A stretch of DNA of 64,000 nucleotides from JAENVT01 sp963720775 (GCA_963720775.1 CAVRGR010000007.1:744001-808000); one strand, 5' to 3'; positions 40,165-48,543 are shown, counted from the stretch's first letter. Notes: generated from the sequence alone by a model not told the origin. A program made the numbers and translations.

Positions 40165-40790
40165 GGCGCACCGATGATCTTGTTCATCCAGTGCCACCCG
40201 GCCACGTTCAGCGTGAGGCCGCAGATCGCGCAGATCCCGCCCGCCACGCTCGACAGATAGATGTCGCGAGTGCGCGTGCTGGCGATGGCGCTCCAACCGG
40301 CGAAGCCGATCGGAACGATGGTGAGCACACGCGCGCTGAGCCTGGCCTGGGCTCCGTGGGCTCTCCGCTCGGCACGTGCAGCTGCTCGCTCGCGGAGAAC
40401 TGCAGCTGCGTCGTCGAGCGTGACGGCGATCGGGCCACCGAGATGAGCGCTCGCCGAGAGTGCCTGCGCGGTGAGAGCCAGGTCGGCGTCGCCCGGCTCG
40501 ATCATGGCCAAGGCTTGCGTGAGCGAACATCCGCCGGCGAGAAGTTCGGCGACTTCGCGCAACGACTGACAACGGCCGATCTCCTCACCGACCGCGCTGG
40601 TGAGACTGCTGCCGCTGCGAACTTGTCGGGCGATCGAATCCAACAGCCCCGGGTAGTCGGCAACCGATCGGTTCGAGGCGGTCGTGCCGATGATGTCGGG
40701 GTCGAGCGGGCGAAACGCGGCTCGCGCCTGGCGAGCAATTGGCACAGCGACCAACACGACGAGCGCTGCGGCGAGGATCGCCGTCACCAT
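40161..40790 (-). CDS. tadB: Type II secretion F-like membrane protein TadB
   Basis: A 209-residue protein from ATG 40790. One N-terminal helix (MVTAILAAALVVLVAVPIA) is followed by the T2SSF domain (YPGLLDSIARQVRSGSSLTS, AELLAGGCSLTQALAMI), with C-terminal helices VLTIVPIGFAGWSAIA and VAGGICAICGLTLNVAGW. It is shorter than many TadB proteins but contains one full F domain. It is coupled to tadC and overlaps tadA by seven bases. Confidence 0.85.
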   Translation of the reverse strand: MVTAILAAALVVLVAVPIARQARAAFRPLDPDIIGTTASNRSVADYPGLLDSIARQVRSGSSLTSAVGEEIGRCQSLREVAELLAGGCSLTQALAMIEPGDADLALTAQALSASAHLGGPIAVTLDDAAAVLRERAAARAERRAHGAQARLSARVLTIVPIGFAGWSAIASTRTRDIYLSSVAGGICAICGLTLNVAGWHWMNKIIGAP

Positions 40791-41755
40791 TGCCGGCACC
40801 GACGGAGCGTGGCCATCACCGCGGTGCGGTCGGCGAGATGGCGCAGCTTCAACCCAGCCGCAGTGGCGTCGGTCTCGCACACCTCGATCACCGCTCGCCG
40901 GCTGTCGACTGTTCGGGCAACGTGGATGACGACATCGATCGACCTGCGGACCTGGTCGTGGATCGCTTCGAGCGGCCAGCCGGGAACCTCCTGCACCACC
41001 AACGAGCACAACCGGGCGACGGCGTCGGTGGCGGAGTTGGCGTGCACCGTGGCCATCGAGCCGTCGTGGCCTGTGTTCATGGCCTGCACGAGAGGCACGG
41101 CCTCGGCACCGCGCACCTCGCCGAGGACGAGCCGGTCGGGACGCATGCGCAACGCCGTGCGCAGGAGGTGCGGCAGGGTGATCTCACCCGTTCCCTCGGC
41201 CGACGGTGGTCGCGTTTCGAGACGCACCACATGCGGGTGGGGCAGGCGTAGTTCGGCGATGTCCTCGAGGGTGATGATGCGTTCGGTCGACGGCACCAGC
41301 GCGGCGAGGGCGTTGAGAAGCGTGGTCTTGCCCGATGAAGTCGCCCCGCTGACCAGCAGGTTGCATCGCGCCGCGACGACGTTCTCCAGCAGCCCCGCCA
41401 CGTCGGCCTGCGCGAACGCCGAGAGTGGAAGGGGACGAAGAGCAAATCGCCGGATGGTGACGCAAGGCCCATCGACGGAGATCGGCTCGATCACCGCGCA
41501 CACGCGCGAGCCGTCGGGCAGCCGGGCGTCGACGGTCGGGTTCGAGCGATCGAGTCGCCGCCCGATCGGCCGGAGGATGTGCTCCATCGCAGAGCTCACG
41601 GCAGCGCTGCTCATCGTCGCCACTCGTGCCAGCCGGCCCGCTCGCTCGATCCACACATCGCCGCGCCCATTGACGATCACCTCGTCGATCGCCGGATCAT
41701 CGAGCCACCGCTCCAGTCCGCCCAGCGGCGACCGCTCGGCGACGACGTCGATCAC
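40784..41755 (-). CDS. tadA: Tad secretion ATPase TadA/CpaF
   Basis: A 323-residue AAA+ ATPase that powers pilus assembly. GGLERWLDDPAIDEVIVNGR opens the N-terminal domain. The Walker A is SGATSSGKTTLLNALAALVP, the Asp box is ERIITLEDIAELRL, the Walker B region is RPDRLVLGEVRGAEAVPLVQ, and the His box is NTGHDGSMATVHANSA. The start is GTG 41755, overlapping the previous stop as GTGA. Residues further upstream in the same frame look like shadow sequence. Confidence 0.93.
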   Translation of the reverse strand: MIDVVAERSPLGGLERWLDDPAIDEVIVNGRGDVWIERAGRLARVATMSSAAVSSAMEHILRPIGRRLDRSNPTVDARLPDGSRVCAVIEPISVDGPCVTIRRFALRPLPLSAFAQADVAGLLENVVAARCNLLVSGATSSGKTTLLNALAALVPSTERIITLEDIAELRLPHPHVVRLETRPPSAEGTGEITLPHLLRTALRMRPDRLVLGEVRGAEAVPLVQAMNTGHDGSMATVHANSATDAVARLCSLVVQEVPGWPLEAIHDQVRRSIDVVIHVARTVDSRRAVIEVCETDATAAGLKLRHLADRTAVMATLRRCRQW

Positions 41756-42378
41756 GCCGCTGTCCGAAGCGAGAGGATCAACGAACGCGGCAGCCGTGTT
41801 GCGAGCAAGCCGGCGTCGACAGCACGCGCCACTGCCGGGTCGAGCCGCACCTCGGCGACCACCGGGACACCGAGAGCGTTCTCGACGTCGGTCGACGTGA
41901 GGGCCCGCCCCGGCTCGTCGACGAGCACGATTCCCGTTGGCCGCACGTCGAGCTGTTGGGCTCGACGTAGTGCGATGAAGCAAGGTCGGGTGACCAGCAG
42001 CGAGTGTTCGGCGGCATCGTGCAGTGGGCGTGGTGGGCAACCGGTTCCGGCATCGATCACGACGATGGCTGGAGAGGCGAGCGCGGCCGCGAGGCGCGAC
42101 CACTGATCGTCCGGTGGATGTGCACTGCCTCTCGGGATCAGGCGAACATCGTCGCGGACCGGCACCGCGAGGCGAACGAGTTCCTTTGGACCCGAAGTCG
42201 GCGAGACCAACCAGTCGGTGACACCGGGCCCAGTGGGCTCGACCAACCCGAGCGCCGTGGCACTGTCGCCACTGAGGTCGACCAGCATGGTTGGCCTACC
42301 GTGCCCGGAACCAAGCGCCAACGCGCACGCCACGACGGTTGTACCGCTGCCGCCCTTTGCAGCCCAACAGATGATCAT
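41752..42378 (-). CDS. CpaE/TadZ-like septum-site/pilus localisation ATPase
   Basis: A 208-residue MinD-like protein. MIICWAAKGGSGTTVVACAL contains the deviant Walker A, with the second Lys of KGGxGKT replaced by Thr, as in mycobacterial Ssd (Rv3660c) and some CpaE proteins. ASPAIVVIDAGTGCPPRPL is the Walker-B-like region. LLVTRPCFIALRRAQQL matches the family. It would position the Tad pilus machinery or act as a division regulator. First gene of the minus-strand Tad operon; tRNA-Sec lies just beyond its promoter on the other strand. Confidence 0.85.
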   Translation of the reverse strand: MIICWAAKGGSGTTVVACALALGSGHGRPTMLVDLSGDSATALGLVEPTGPGVTDWLVSPTSGPKELVRLAVPVRDDVRLIPRGSAHPPDDQWSRLAAALASPAIVVIDAGTGCPPRPLHDAAEHSLLVTRPCFIALRRAQQLDVRPTGIVLVDEPGRALTSTDVENALGVPVVAEVRLDPAVARAVDAGLLATRLPRSLILSLRTAA

Positions 42379-42491
42379 GACTCCACCCCCGAAACGAGAG
42401 CTGCAGATTGGGGGAAGTCGAGGCGGAACCTATCGACGACCGAGCCGAGCGCCAACGCGCCCGGCCGAGTTCTTGCGCTAGCGTCGTCAGT

Positions 42492-42587
42492 GGAGGTGTC
42501 TGGGCACCTGGTGGGCTCCACCGCCTTCAAAGCGGCTGAGACGGGCGATCCCCGTCTGGCGGGTTCGATTCCCGTCCACCTCCGCCA
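42492..42587 (+). tRNA. selC: tRNA-Sec (selenocysteine, anticodon TCA)
   Basis: A 96-base tRNA with encoded CCA. The acceptor pairs GGAGGTG with CACCTCC. The anticodon arm is CCGCCTTCAAAGCGG with loop CTTCAAA, giving anticodon TCA, which reads UGA. The very long variable arm (AGACGGG-CGAT-CCCCGTCT) and the elongated D region are typical of bacterial tRNA-Sec. The T-arm is CGGGTTCGATTCCCG. It implies that this organism decodes UGA as selenocysteine in some genes. Its last 28 bases are repeated at 54934. Confidence 0.92.
42560..42587 (+). other. attL: tRNA-Sec 3' end
   Basis: CGGGTTCGATTCCCG followed by TCCACCTCCGCCA, the T-arm and acceptor of tRNA-Sec. It is identical to 54934-54961. Confidence 0.9.
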
Positions 42588-42632
42588 TAAACCTGCAGGT
42601 CAGAGCCTATTTCGTCTCGCAAATTTGCCCTA

Positions 42633-42653
42633 TTGGTCACAGGATGGTCACGG
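42633..42653 (+). repeat. Inner direct repeat near attL (probable integrase arm site)
   Basis: TTGGTCACAGGATGGTCACG plus G, two GGTCAC units 12 bases apart. A copy with one mismatch lies at 54789-54809. Such paired sites inside the ends are where tyrosine integrases bind with their N-terminal domain. Confidence 0.75.
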
Positions 42654-42685
42654 CGCAGAATCGTTCCGCTCGGCGGTGTCGCCCA

Positions 42686-42727
42686 ATCGCTCTATTTCCG
42701 GTTGATATTGCTCGAAAATAGAGCGAT
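42686..42727. promoter_or_regulatory. Operator upstream of the HTH-nucleotidyltransferase gene
   Basis: ATCGCTCTATTT and AAATAGAGCGAT are perfect 12-bp arms separated by 18 bases, ending ten bases before the start codon. AT-rich relative to its surroundings. The product carries an HTH and is the likely repressor. Confidence 0.65.
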
Positions 42728-42737
42728 AATCGGAGGC

Positions 42738-43412
42738 ATGCGAGTCGCCGCTCCGCCGCTCCTCCCGATCTTCAGATCGCGGCTCCAGGGGGAGCTCCTG
42801 GCGCTCGTTCTGGTCGACCCGTCACGCTCGTGGACCATCGAGGAACTCGCAGACCGAACGGGGCATCCGTACCAGACGGTCGCCACCGAGGTGCGCCGTC
42901 TGCAGGACGTCCAACTCGTCCACATCCAGACAGTGGGCAGAACGAAGCTGCTGTCGGCCAACCAGTCGAATCCGTACGTACGTCCACTCGCACAGCTGGT
43001 GCTCATGGCCTTCGGGCCACCGCTGGTCATCTCCGAGGAGTTCGGCACCGTGGACAAGATTGAACAGCTGATGATCTACGGATCGTGGGCAGCGCGGTAC
43101 GAGGGAGAGGCCGGCCCGGTGCCGAACGACATCGATCTGCTCGTCATCGGTCGACCGGATCGCGACGACGTCCACGAGGCCGCACAGCGGGCACAGCAGC
43201 GGCTCGGACGGGAGGTCAACGTGACGCTCCGAACTCGCGACGCGTGGGAGAGAGCAAGTGATGGCTTCACCCAGCAGGTTCGCTCCTCACCGCTTCTCGA
43301 GGTCCGGTACCCTCAGAAAGATGCCGCGGTGGAACAAGGGAAGCGAGGTCATCGACCGCCTGCTCGAAGCGCGCCAACTCCAGCGCGTGCCGGCCGACGC
43401 GGCGACCGTTGA
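42738..43412 (+). CDS. Winged-HTH nucleotidyltransferase (MNT-type antitoxin)
   Basis: A 224-residue protein with GGAGG just before ATG 42738. Residues about 10-75 are a winged helix-turn-helix (SWTIEELADRTGHPYQTVAT, then VRRLQDVQLVHIQTVGRTKL). Residues 115-150 form a nucleotidyltransferase (IEQLMIYGSWAARYEGEAGP, VPNDIDLLVIG) with G-S and D-x-D. The HTH and the adjacent 12-bp inverted repeat suggest autoregulation. The last 30 codons overlap the HEPN gene. It is probably the antitoxin of the pair by analogy to MntA-HepT. Confidence 0.8.
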   Translation: MRVAAPPLLPIFRSRLQGELLALVLVDPSRSWTIEELADRTGHPYQTVATEVRRLQDVQLVHIQTVGRTKLLSANQSNPYVRPLAQLVLMAFGPPLVISEEFGTVDKIEQLMIYGSWAARYEGEAGPVPNDIDLLVIGRPDRDDVHEAAQRAQQRLGREVNVTLRTRDAWERASDGFTQQVRSSPLLEVRYPQKDAAVEQGKRGHRPPARSAPTPARAGRRGDR

Positions 43413-43791
43413 AGGTCTCCTCGAGTCAGCCCGCCGTCACGTCGCAACCGGAAGAACTGCAACGACCAACGACCCGGAGGGATCGTTCTCCCTCGCCTAC
43501 GACGCGGCACGGAAAGCAGCGAGCGCGTTGCTGGCTCATCAGGGTCTGCGAGGGACGACGGCGGGCGGCCACATCGTGATCGTCGAAGCGATGAACGCGC
43601 AGTTCCCCGGCGTGGCCGGCCTCAAGTCGATAGATCGTCTGCGACGCCGACGGAACCAAGCGGAGTACCCGGACCCAGCGAACTACGACCCCGTCACCAC
43701 CGAGGAGTCGGAGGACGCGCTGATCGTTGCGACCGATTGCATCGAGGCAGCGTCACGGCTCATCGCAGCCCCGCAACTCGGCGTCTTCTGA
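43321..43791 (+). CDS. HEPN domain protein paired with the nucleotidyltransferase
   Basis: A 156-residue helical protein from ATG 43321. SEVIDRLLEARQLQRVPADA, SFSLAYDAARKAASALLAHQ and SIDRLRRRRNQAEYPDP are HEPN helices, with the R-N-x-x-E-Y signature of the HEPN group paired with nucleotidyltransferases. The classical R-x4-H ribonuclease motif is not obvious, so its activity may differ from HepT. It overlaps its partner by 92 bases in another frame. The long overlap is unusual, and the true start may be later. Confidence 0.7.
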   Translation: MPRWNKGSEVIDRLLEARQLQRVPADAATVEGLLESARRHVATGRTATTNDPEGSFSLAYDAARKAASALLAHQGLRGTTAGGHIVIVEAMNAQFPGVAGLKSIDRLRRRRNQAEYPDPANYDPVTTEESEDALIVATDCIEAASRLIAAPQLGVF

Positions 43792-43842
43792 CCGTCGCCG
43801 CCTCCGGCCAAGGCGAAGCCTTCTGCCTCGGCCAGCGAGAAG

Positions 43843-45002
43843 TCAGGGTGCCAGCAGGGAGTCTGCCCGCAATGCGGCGTCCTCGTCGTCGCCCGGCAGC
43901 ACGTGCGCGTACACCTTTAAGGTGACCCCGACGTCGGCATGACCGACGCGCTGCGAGACGACCTTCACCGGCACCCCACTGGCGAGCGCGGCGGTCGCGT
44001 AGCTGTGCCGCAAGTCGTGCAACCTGATGACCGGCAACCCCGCACGCACGGCGAGGTCGACGAAAAGGTTCGAGAAGGCCTCGGGATTCGGTGGCGATCC
44101 GTCGACATTCGTCACCACCAGCCCAGAGCAATCCGCCCACGATGCGCCAGCCAACAGCCGGTCCGCGTTCTGCTGCCGCTTCCACCCGCGTAGAGCATTG
44201 ACGGTGACCGGGCCTATTGCGATTGTGCGGTTACCACGAGCCGTCTTGGGAGTCGAGGTTGTGATGGTCGTTCCAAACCGGATTCGGGTCGAGCGAATCG
44301 CGACAGTTCCGGCGTCGAGGTCGACGTCCGACCAGCGCAGGCCCAGAACCTCACCTCGCCGCATTCCAGTTGTTGCGATCAGAGCCCAGATCCCCGCCCA
44401 GCGATGCTCCGCCACCGACCTCGCAAACGCACGCAGTTCTTCTCCGGACCAGACCTTCATTTCTGGACTAGCGCCCCTGGGCGGATCCGCGGCGTCACAC
44501 GGGTTGCGCTGCAGGTGCCCCCACCGGACGCCGTCTCGAAACGCGCTGGCTCAGCACGCCGTGCAGGTTCCGGACCGTCTTGGGTGACAGCCCGGCGCCG
44601 GCGTTCCGCCGAACCGTCGTACGGCCGCTCGTCAGCAGCTCGCCGTAGAGCCGGTTCAACATCGAACCGTCAACGGCTTGGAGCCGGACGCCTCCGATCG
44701 TCGGAACGATGTAGTTGCGGATCAGTTGCTCGTAGCTCGCCGCTGTGGATGACCGCAACGTGACGCGTCGTGCCGGGAGCCAATCGTCGAGCAGGAATTT
44801 ACCCAGCGTTGCTCGACGGGGAACGACGAGAACGCCCCGCTGTTTGTCGGCCTGAAGCGCCGTCAGCGCGGGCTTGTGCTGCTCTCTTGGTCTCGAACCC
44901 GCGTCGCTTCAGCTGCTTGCGCTTGCCGTCTGGGCCGGCGATGTCTACGACGAAGAACCATGCACCGGAGTCGTCCTTGCGAATCGAACCTTGTGTACTC
45001 AT
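43843..45002 (-). pseudogene. int: Tyrosine integrase of the tRNA-Sec island, two frameshifts
   Basis: Three frames join into one integrase. From ATG 45002: MSTQGSIRKDDSGAWFFVVD and the K-R-K-Q-L-K-R-R-G-F-E-T-K-R-A-A-Q arm domain. After a shift near 44885 the frame reads ALTALQADKQRGVLVVPRRA and SSTAASYEQLIRNYIVPTIG. After a second shift near 44545 it reads FRDGVRWGHLQRNPCDAADP and the intact catalytic domain: TTGMRRGEVLGLRWSD, HDLRHSYATAAL and LKVYAHVLP. All catalytic residues survive. The two shifts should prevent full-length translation. Confidence 0.88.
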
Positions 45003-45309
45003 GATCGTCCTGCCTTGCTGGCCGAGATCGCTGAGGAACCAATCGGCATCTTTGGTGCGCCGCTGCTGGCGACGTGTCCGCTCATGGTGCCTCCCTCGCG
45101 TGGTTGGTGACGATTGGTGATATGTGGTGCGCGTGAAGGGCTGAGCATGGTTCGGCGGGACTCGCCGCCCGGTTGCTGCACTTCGTGCAGGTCCCAGGCG
45201 GTAGCGGGCATCGCTGCACGCGCCATGGCGAGATTGTACGCCAGGACGCAAGCTCGCATTTCTCGATGTCGGATGCTGCGCTTGGGCAGAAGCGCCCTCT
45301 GTAACAGAC

Positions 45310-45330
45310 AAAGAAATTCGCGATTTCTTT
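45310..45330. promoter_or_regulatory. Inverted repeat upstream of the excisionase copies
   Basis: AAAGAAAT-TCGCG-ATTTCTTT, perfect 8-bp arms in an AT-rich patch, 86 bases before the first excisionase ATG and divergent from the integrase. It may be the control site for integrase and excisionase. Confidence 0.45.
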
Positions 45331-45415
45331 CGCCCATTTGGTGTCGAGCTGTCCGTTTGTTGTTGAGGGGCGTCACGAAATCGGCGTTCGCGAGGCATGA
45401 CTTATTGAAGGCACT

Positions 45416-45600
45416 ATGACAAACCAGTCTCAAGCTCACCCGACGTCCCCGCCGGAGTTCCTCACGGTCGAGGAAGCGGCGGACGTCCAGCGCACCGAGC
45501 GGCCTGCGCGTACCGAGTCGTGCGCCACCATCTCGCTACCAACAGCGCAATAGCAAGACGTGCGGTCTCTCATTCGTTCAGACGCGTCGCGAAATCGGCG
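45416..45600 (+). pseudogene. Decayed first copy of the excisionase gene
   Basis: ATG 45416 reads MTNQSQAHPTSPPEFLTVEE, AAD, then leaves frame. In another frame AYRVVRHHLATNSAIARRAV continues the homology to the intact gene at 45629 (SVYQLARRYLDTNGAEG). The upstream sequence CGAAATCGGCGTTCG is also present before the intact copy. It is a tandem duplicate that lost its frame; the first stop is at 45553. Confidence 0.65.
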
Positions 45601-45628
45601 TTCGGGAGGGGTGTATTAGGGGAGAGCG

Positions 45629-46018
45629 ATGACGAACAAGACTGAAGGTCACCGGACGAGCCCGCCCGACTTTCTCACGGTTGAGGAAGCGGCCGCCGTC
45701 CTGCGCATTGGGCGTACCAGCGTGTATCAGCTGGCCCGCCGCTATCTCGACACCAACGGAGCAGAGGGATTGTGCGCCGACCGGTTCGGCAAACAGCTCC
45801 GCATCCCGCGCGGATACCTCGAGCAGCGGCTCGGCGCACCGATCACCTGGCCCCTCCCCACCGACGCCCCCGCCATGGCCGCGACCACGCGACTGCCACC
45901 ACCGCGAAAGCGTGCAGCACGCACAGTCGCGTCCGCGATCCACCGCCCAACTCTCGCTCGCGATCGAGTCCTGAGAACCATCCGTGATGACTTCCCGACG
46001 GAGCTACCCATTGATTGA
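45629..46018 (+). CDS. xis: Excisionase-like HTH protein
   Basis: A 129-residue protein with AGGGGAGAG before ATG 45629. PDFLTVEEAAAVLRIGRTSV, YQLARRYLDTNGAEGLCADR, FGKQLRIPRGYLEQRL is the winged HTH_17/MerR-like excisionase fold, in which the integrase-type DNA-bending protein reads A-x-x-L-x-I/V-x-R-x-S/T-V-Y. The C-terminal half is basic. It probably directs excision of the island, but its integrase partner is broken. It lies divergent from the integrase with a tandem decayed copy upstream. Confidence 0.8.
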   Translation: MTNKTEGHRTSPPDFLTVEEAAAVLRIGRTSVYQLARRYLDTNGAEGLCADRFGKQLRIPRGYLEQRLGAPITWPLPTDAPAMAATTRLPPPRKRAARTVASAIHRPTLARDRVLRTIRDDFPTELPID

Positions 46019-46129
46019 CAGACAGGTGCCCGCTCGAGGCGGTGTGTGGTCATGTTGCGGGTGACGACGCTCTATGCCGGGTCGAATCGCCCTGGGTATC
46101 CGTGGAGCCTCCACCCGGACCAGGGCGAT

Positions 46130-46955
46130 TCAGCCGACGGTGGAGATCACGCTGGGGTGGCCGTGGACCAGGGGGCCGAGTTGGAAGCCGACGGTGTAGA
46201 GGGCGTTCTCGAAGCCGGGGCTGGTGGTCAGGCCGGTGTAGCAGTGTGCGGTGAGTGTGGCGGCTTCTCCGACTTCGTCGCAGCCGTAGCTGGTTTCGTG
46301 GATCACTGCTGGCCGTACGGTGCCGACAGCGACGACTTGGTAGTTCGCCGTCATCGAGTCGGGCAGGGTGACCACGGGTCGTCCGTTGATGATCTGGGTG
46401 GCGTCGCCGATGGCGGTGATCTCCTGGGCGTCGAGCGAGGCGCTGAGTACACGGATGGACCCACCGGTTCGTGGCACAACGACGGTGGATAGCTGGGTGA
46501 AGCCTGTTGGGATTGGTGGGGCTGGTGTCGTTGGCTGCAGTGTTGCTGGGGGCCGGGTAGGAGATGACTGCGTTGGCGGTGCCGAGTTGGCCGTCGAGGC
46601 GATGGACGACCACGGCGTAGGAACCCGAACTCGCGTCGGGGTCAGCACGCTCCAAGGTGCGTGTCAGACCAGGGGCGATGGCTGCTGCGCCTTTGATCAT
46701 CAGACCGCCGATGGATCCCGCCGGTATCTCGGCGGGGGGACTCGTCGGTCGTTCCGTGTTCGTGCTTGTCGTAGCGGGTGGTGTCACTGTGGATGTCGTG
46801 GTGCCCGTCGTCCTGCTACTCGTGCAACCGGTGAGCGCGACGGCGACCATGGCGATCGTCGTGAATTTGGTGCGTCGTGACATGGCGTGTCCGTTCACGG
46901 TGGCTGCCGAAGTTGATAGCGCCCGTTGCTTCGGTACTTGCTGGTTGGGGCGCAT
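46130..46955 (-). pseudogene. Frameshifted lipoprotein gene
   Basis: The first part reads, from the inner ATG 46883, MSRRTKFTTIAMVAVALTGC (lipobox LTGC) then a Thr-rich linker and SSGSYAVVVHRLDGQLGTAN. Around 46510-46550 coding passes to another frame: IPTGFTQLSTVVVPRTGGSI, DATQIINGRPVVTLPDSM, ENALYTVGFQLGPLVHGHPS. A further in-frame ATG at 46955 lies in the repeat copy K. A one-base shift separates the two halves. Function unknown; the pattern is like the lipoprotein at 12533. Confidence 0.6.
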
Positions 46956-46983
46956 AGTGCCCGTTATGGAGCGGGTGTGCAAG
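46950..46983 (+). repeat. Dispersed repeat, copy K (5' half)
   Basis: GCGCATAGTGCCCGTTATGG then AGCGGGTGTGCAAG. Its inverted partner lies at 47494-47530, and the two flank the gene at 47002-47478. Confidence 0.65.
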
Positions 46984-47001
46984 CTGTTCGCCAAGGCTTG
47001 A

Positions 47002-47478
47002 ATGCTCCCTAGGCTGCGTCCGATGGTCGGTGCGAGCAATGAGCGAGACGCGGAGGTCAGATCGGTAGTGCTCGACGCGCTCATCGCCGGCCAGCCCATC
47101 GACGACATCGCCGACGCTGTCCGGCCGTATCACGGGCCGACATCGACCTATCCCGCTGCCGCGCTGCTCGACCTCGCAGCGGACGCGTACCTTGCCTGCG
47201 GATCGACCCGCGCCGACCGCCTCGACCTTGACGGCCTCGCGGAGCGAATGCTGCCCGAGGACCCAGCACGCGGCAATGTCGGACACTCCAAGCGTCGCCA
47301 CTGTGTGCAGGGCGCCGTCTTGATCGCTGCCGGGGCCGAACCAGAGGACACCGGCTGGTGGTCCTTGGACGATCTATGGCGCCACGCCCTCGATGCCGTC
47401 GTCGTGTTCGTCCGCGTTGCCGCTGAGCGACGCGGCACGTCAGTCGAGGACGTTTGCAGGTCATTCCTCACTGAGTGA
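47002..47478 (+). CDS. Hypothetical protein flanked by inverted repeat copies
   Basis: A 158-residue acidic, soluble-looking protein from ATG 47002 (an ATG at 47023 is also possible). RSVVLDALIAGQPIDDIADA, YPAAALLDLAADAYLACGST and WWSLDDLWRHALDAVVVFVR form helices. The ending (AAERRGTSVEDVCRSFL) is like small immunity proteins, but no family is certain. It is one of the few intact genes in the island and sits between inverted copies of the dispersed repeat. Confidence 0.55.
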   Translation: MLPRLRPMVGASNERDAEVRSVVLDALIAGQPIDDIADAVRPYHGPTSTYPAAALLDLAADAYLACGSTRADRLDLDGLAERMLPEDPARGNVGHSKRRHCVQGAVLIAAGAEPEDTGWWSLDDLWRHALDAVVVFVRVAAERRGTSVEDVCRSFLTE

Positions 47479-47493
47479 AATGTCCTCACGAGA

Positions 47494-47530
47494 CTTGCCC
47501 GTGCGCTCCATAACGGGGGGCAATATGCGC
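47494..47530 (-). repeat. Dispersed repeat, inverted copy K2
   Basis: The complement reads GCGCATATTGCC, CCCCGTTATGGAGCGCACGG and GCAAG. It shares the GTTATGGAGCG variant with copy K, so the two are sister copies in opposite orientation. Confidence 0.65.
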
Positions 47531-47556
47531 TGCTGACCAGACGAGGGGGCGGCTGC

Positions 47557-48486
47557 TCAGTCGGCTGCCGCTTCGTAGCGACGGGTGCTTCGCCGTTCGT
47601 GGATGCTCCGAGCCCGCGCTGTCCAGACTGAGGGTGTCCGTTGGGCAGTGTGTTCCAGCCAGCTTCGAAGGTGATCGGCGTGCCCGTCGGGGGCGAGTGA
47701 TTCCACCGACAGCAGTGCGTCGCCGTGCTCGCCGAAGGCTTGAACCATTCCGGTGGTTGGGATTGATGCAGTGGGCCACCATGCCGGCAAAGCGCCCGTC
47801 GGTGACGAAGGCGGTTGTGGTCTCGACGCCGTCGCCAGTGAACGTGACGGTGTTTGCGCCTGAGGGGGCGGTCCCGGCAATGACGGTGAACTCCTTACCG
47901 TCGTCGAAGCTGACGCTGAGGCGCGAGGTCAGTGCCATCTCACCGTCGGGCACGGTGAAACCGGGCCAGACTTGGTCGATGAGTCGCGTGCCTGTGAGGG
48001 TGCCGTCGGGGCTGGTTGACAGTAGGGCATGTTGTCATTTGCTGGGCGTTCGTGAAAACTGCGACGCCGCCCGTTCCTCGGTAGTCGAAGGTCGCCACGC
48101 TCAGGGACTCCGACGCTGGTGGTATCGGCTCCGCCGGCGCGACGTTCGTTGGCTCGTTGGGGGTGGTGTTCGGTCGAGGCATCCATGATGGAGCCGTGCG
48201 AAGCGGCTAGATCGATGGAGGGCGTGGCCAGCACGCTTCAACGGGCTCGGGTCTCGTCGGCAGCGGTCACGGCCCGAGGAGTCGCGCTCCATGCAGACAG
48301 CTGTTTCGGGCTGCTGCCGAGATTCAACGCAACTGCGACCGTCGTGGTCGCCAACAACAGCGTGCCAGCAACTGCATAGGGACTCGGGCGGGATGGCCTG
48401 AGTCCGCCGATGGTCCGTTCGAAGCTGACGCCTCGAAACTCGTCGTGCAGGCGTCGGATGGTTGCTTCGATCGTCAAGTTCGACAC
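47557..48486 (-). pseudogene. Eroded membrane anti-sigma-like gene
   Basis: Several frames assemble one protein. GTG 48486: MSNLTIEATIRRLHDEFRGV, then a membrane helix (YAVAGTLLLATTTVAVALNL). A second frame gives PASESLSVATFDYRGTGGVA and VFTNAQQMTT. A third gives ALLSTSPDGTLTGTRLIDQV and VSFDDGKEFTVIAGTAPSGA. The last gives MVQAFGEHGDALLSVESLAP. At least three shifts are needed. It follows the broken sigma gene, and its one-TM layout resembles the eroded gene at 52360. Confidence 0.6.
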
Positions 48487-48543
48487 TCATCTGTTGCTCC
48501 TTCATTCTTGTCAGTGACCGGGTCAGCTGACAGTTCGATGTGA

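Noticed and set aside
44755..45420. Additional genes in the 44.8-45.4 kb gap on both strands.
   Set aside because: The minus-strand frame is the N-terminal part of the broken integrase and the plus-strand frames are its complement.
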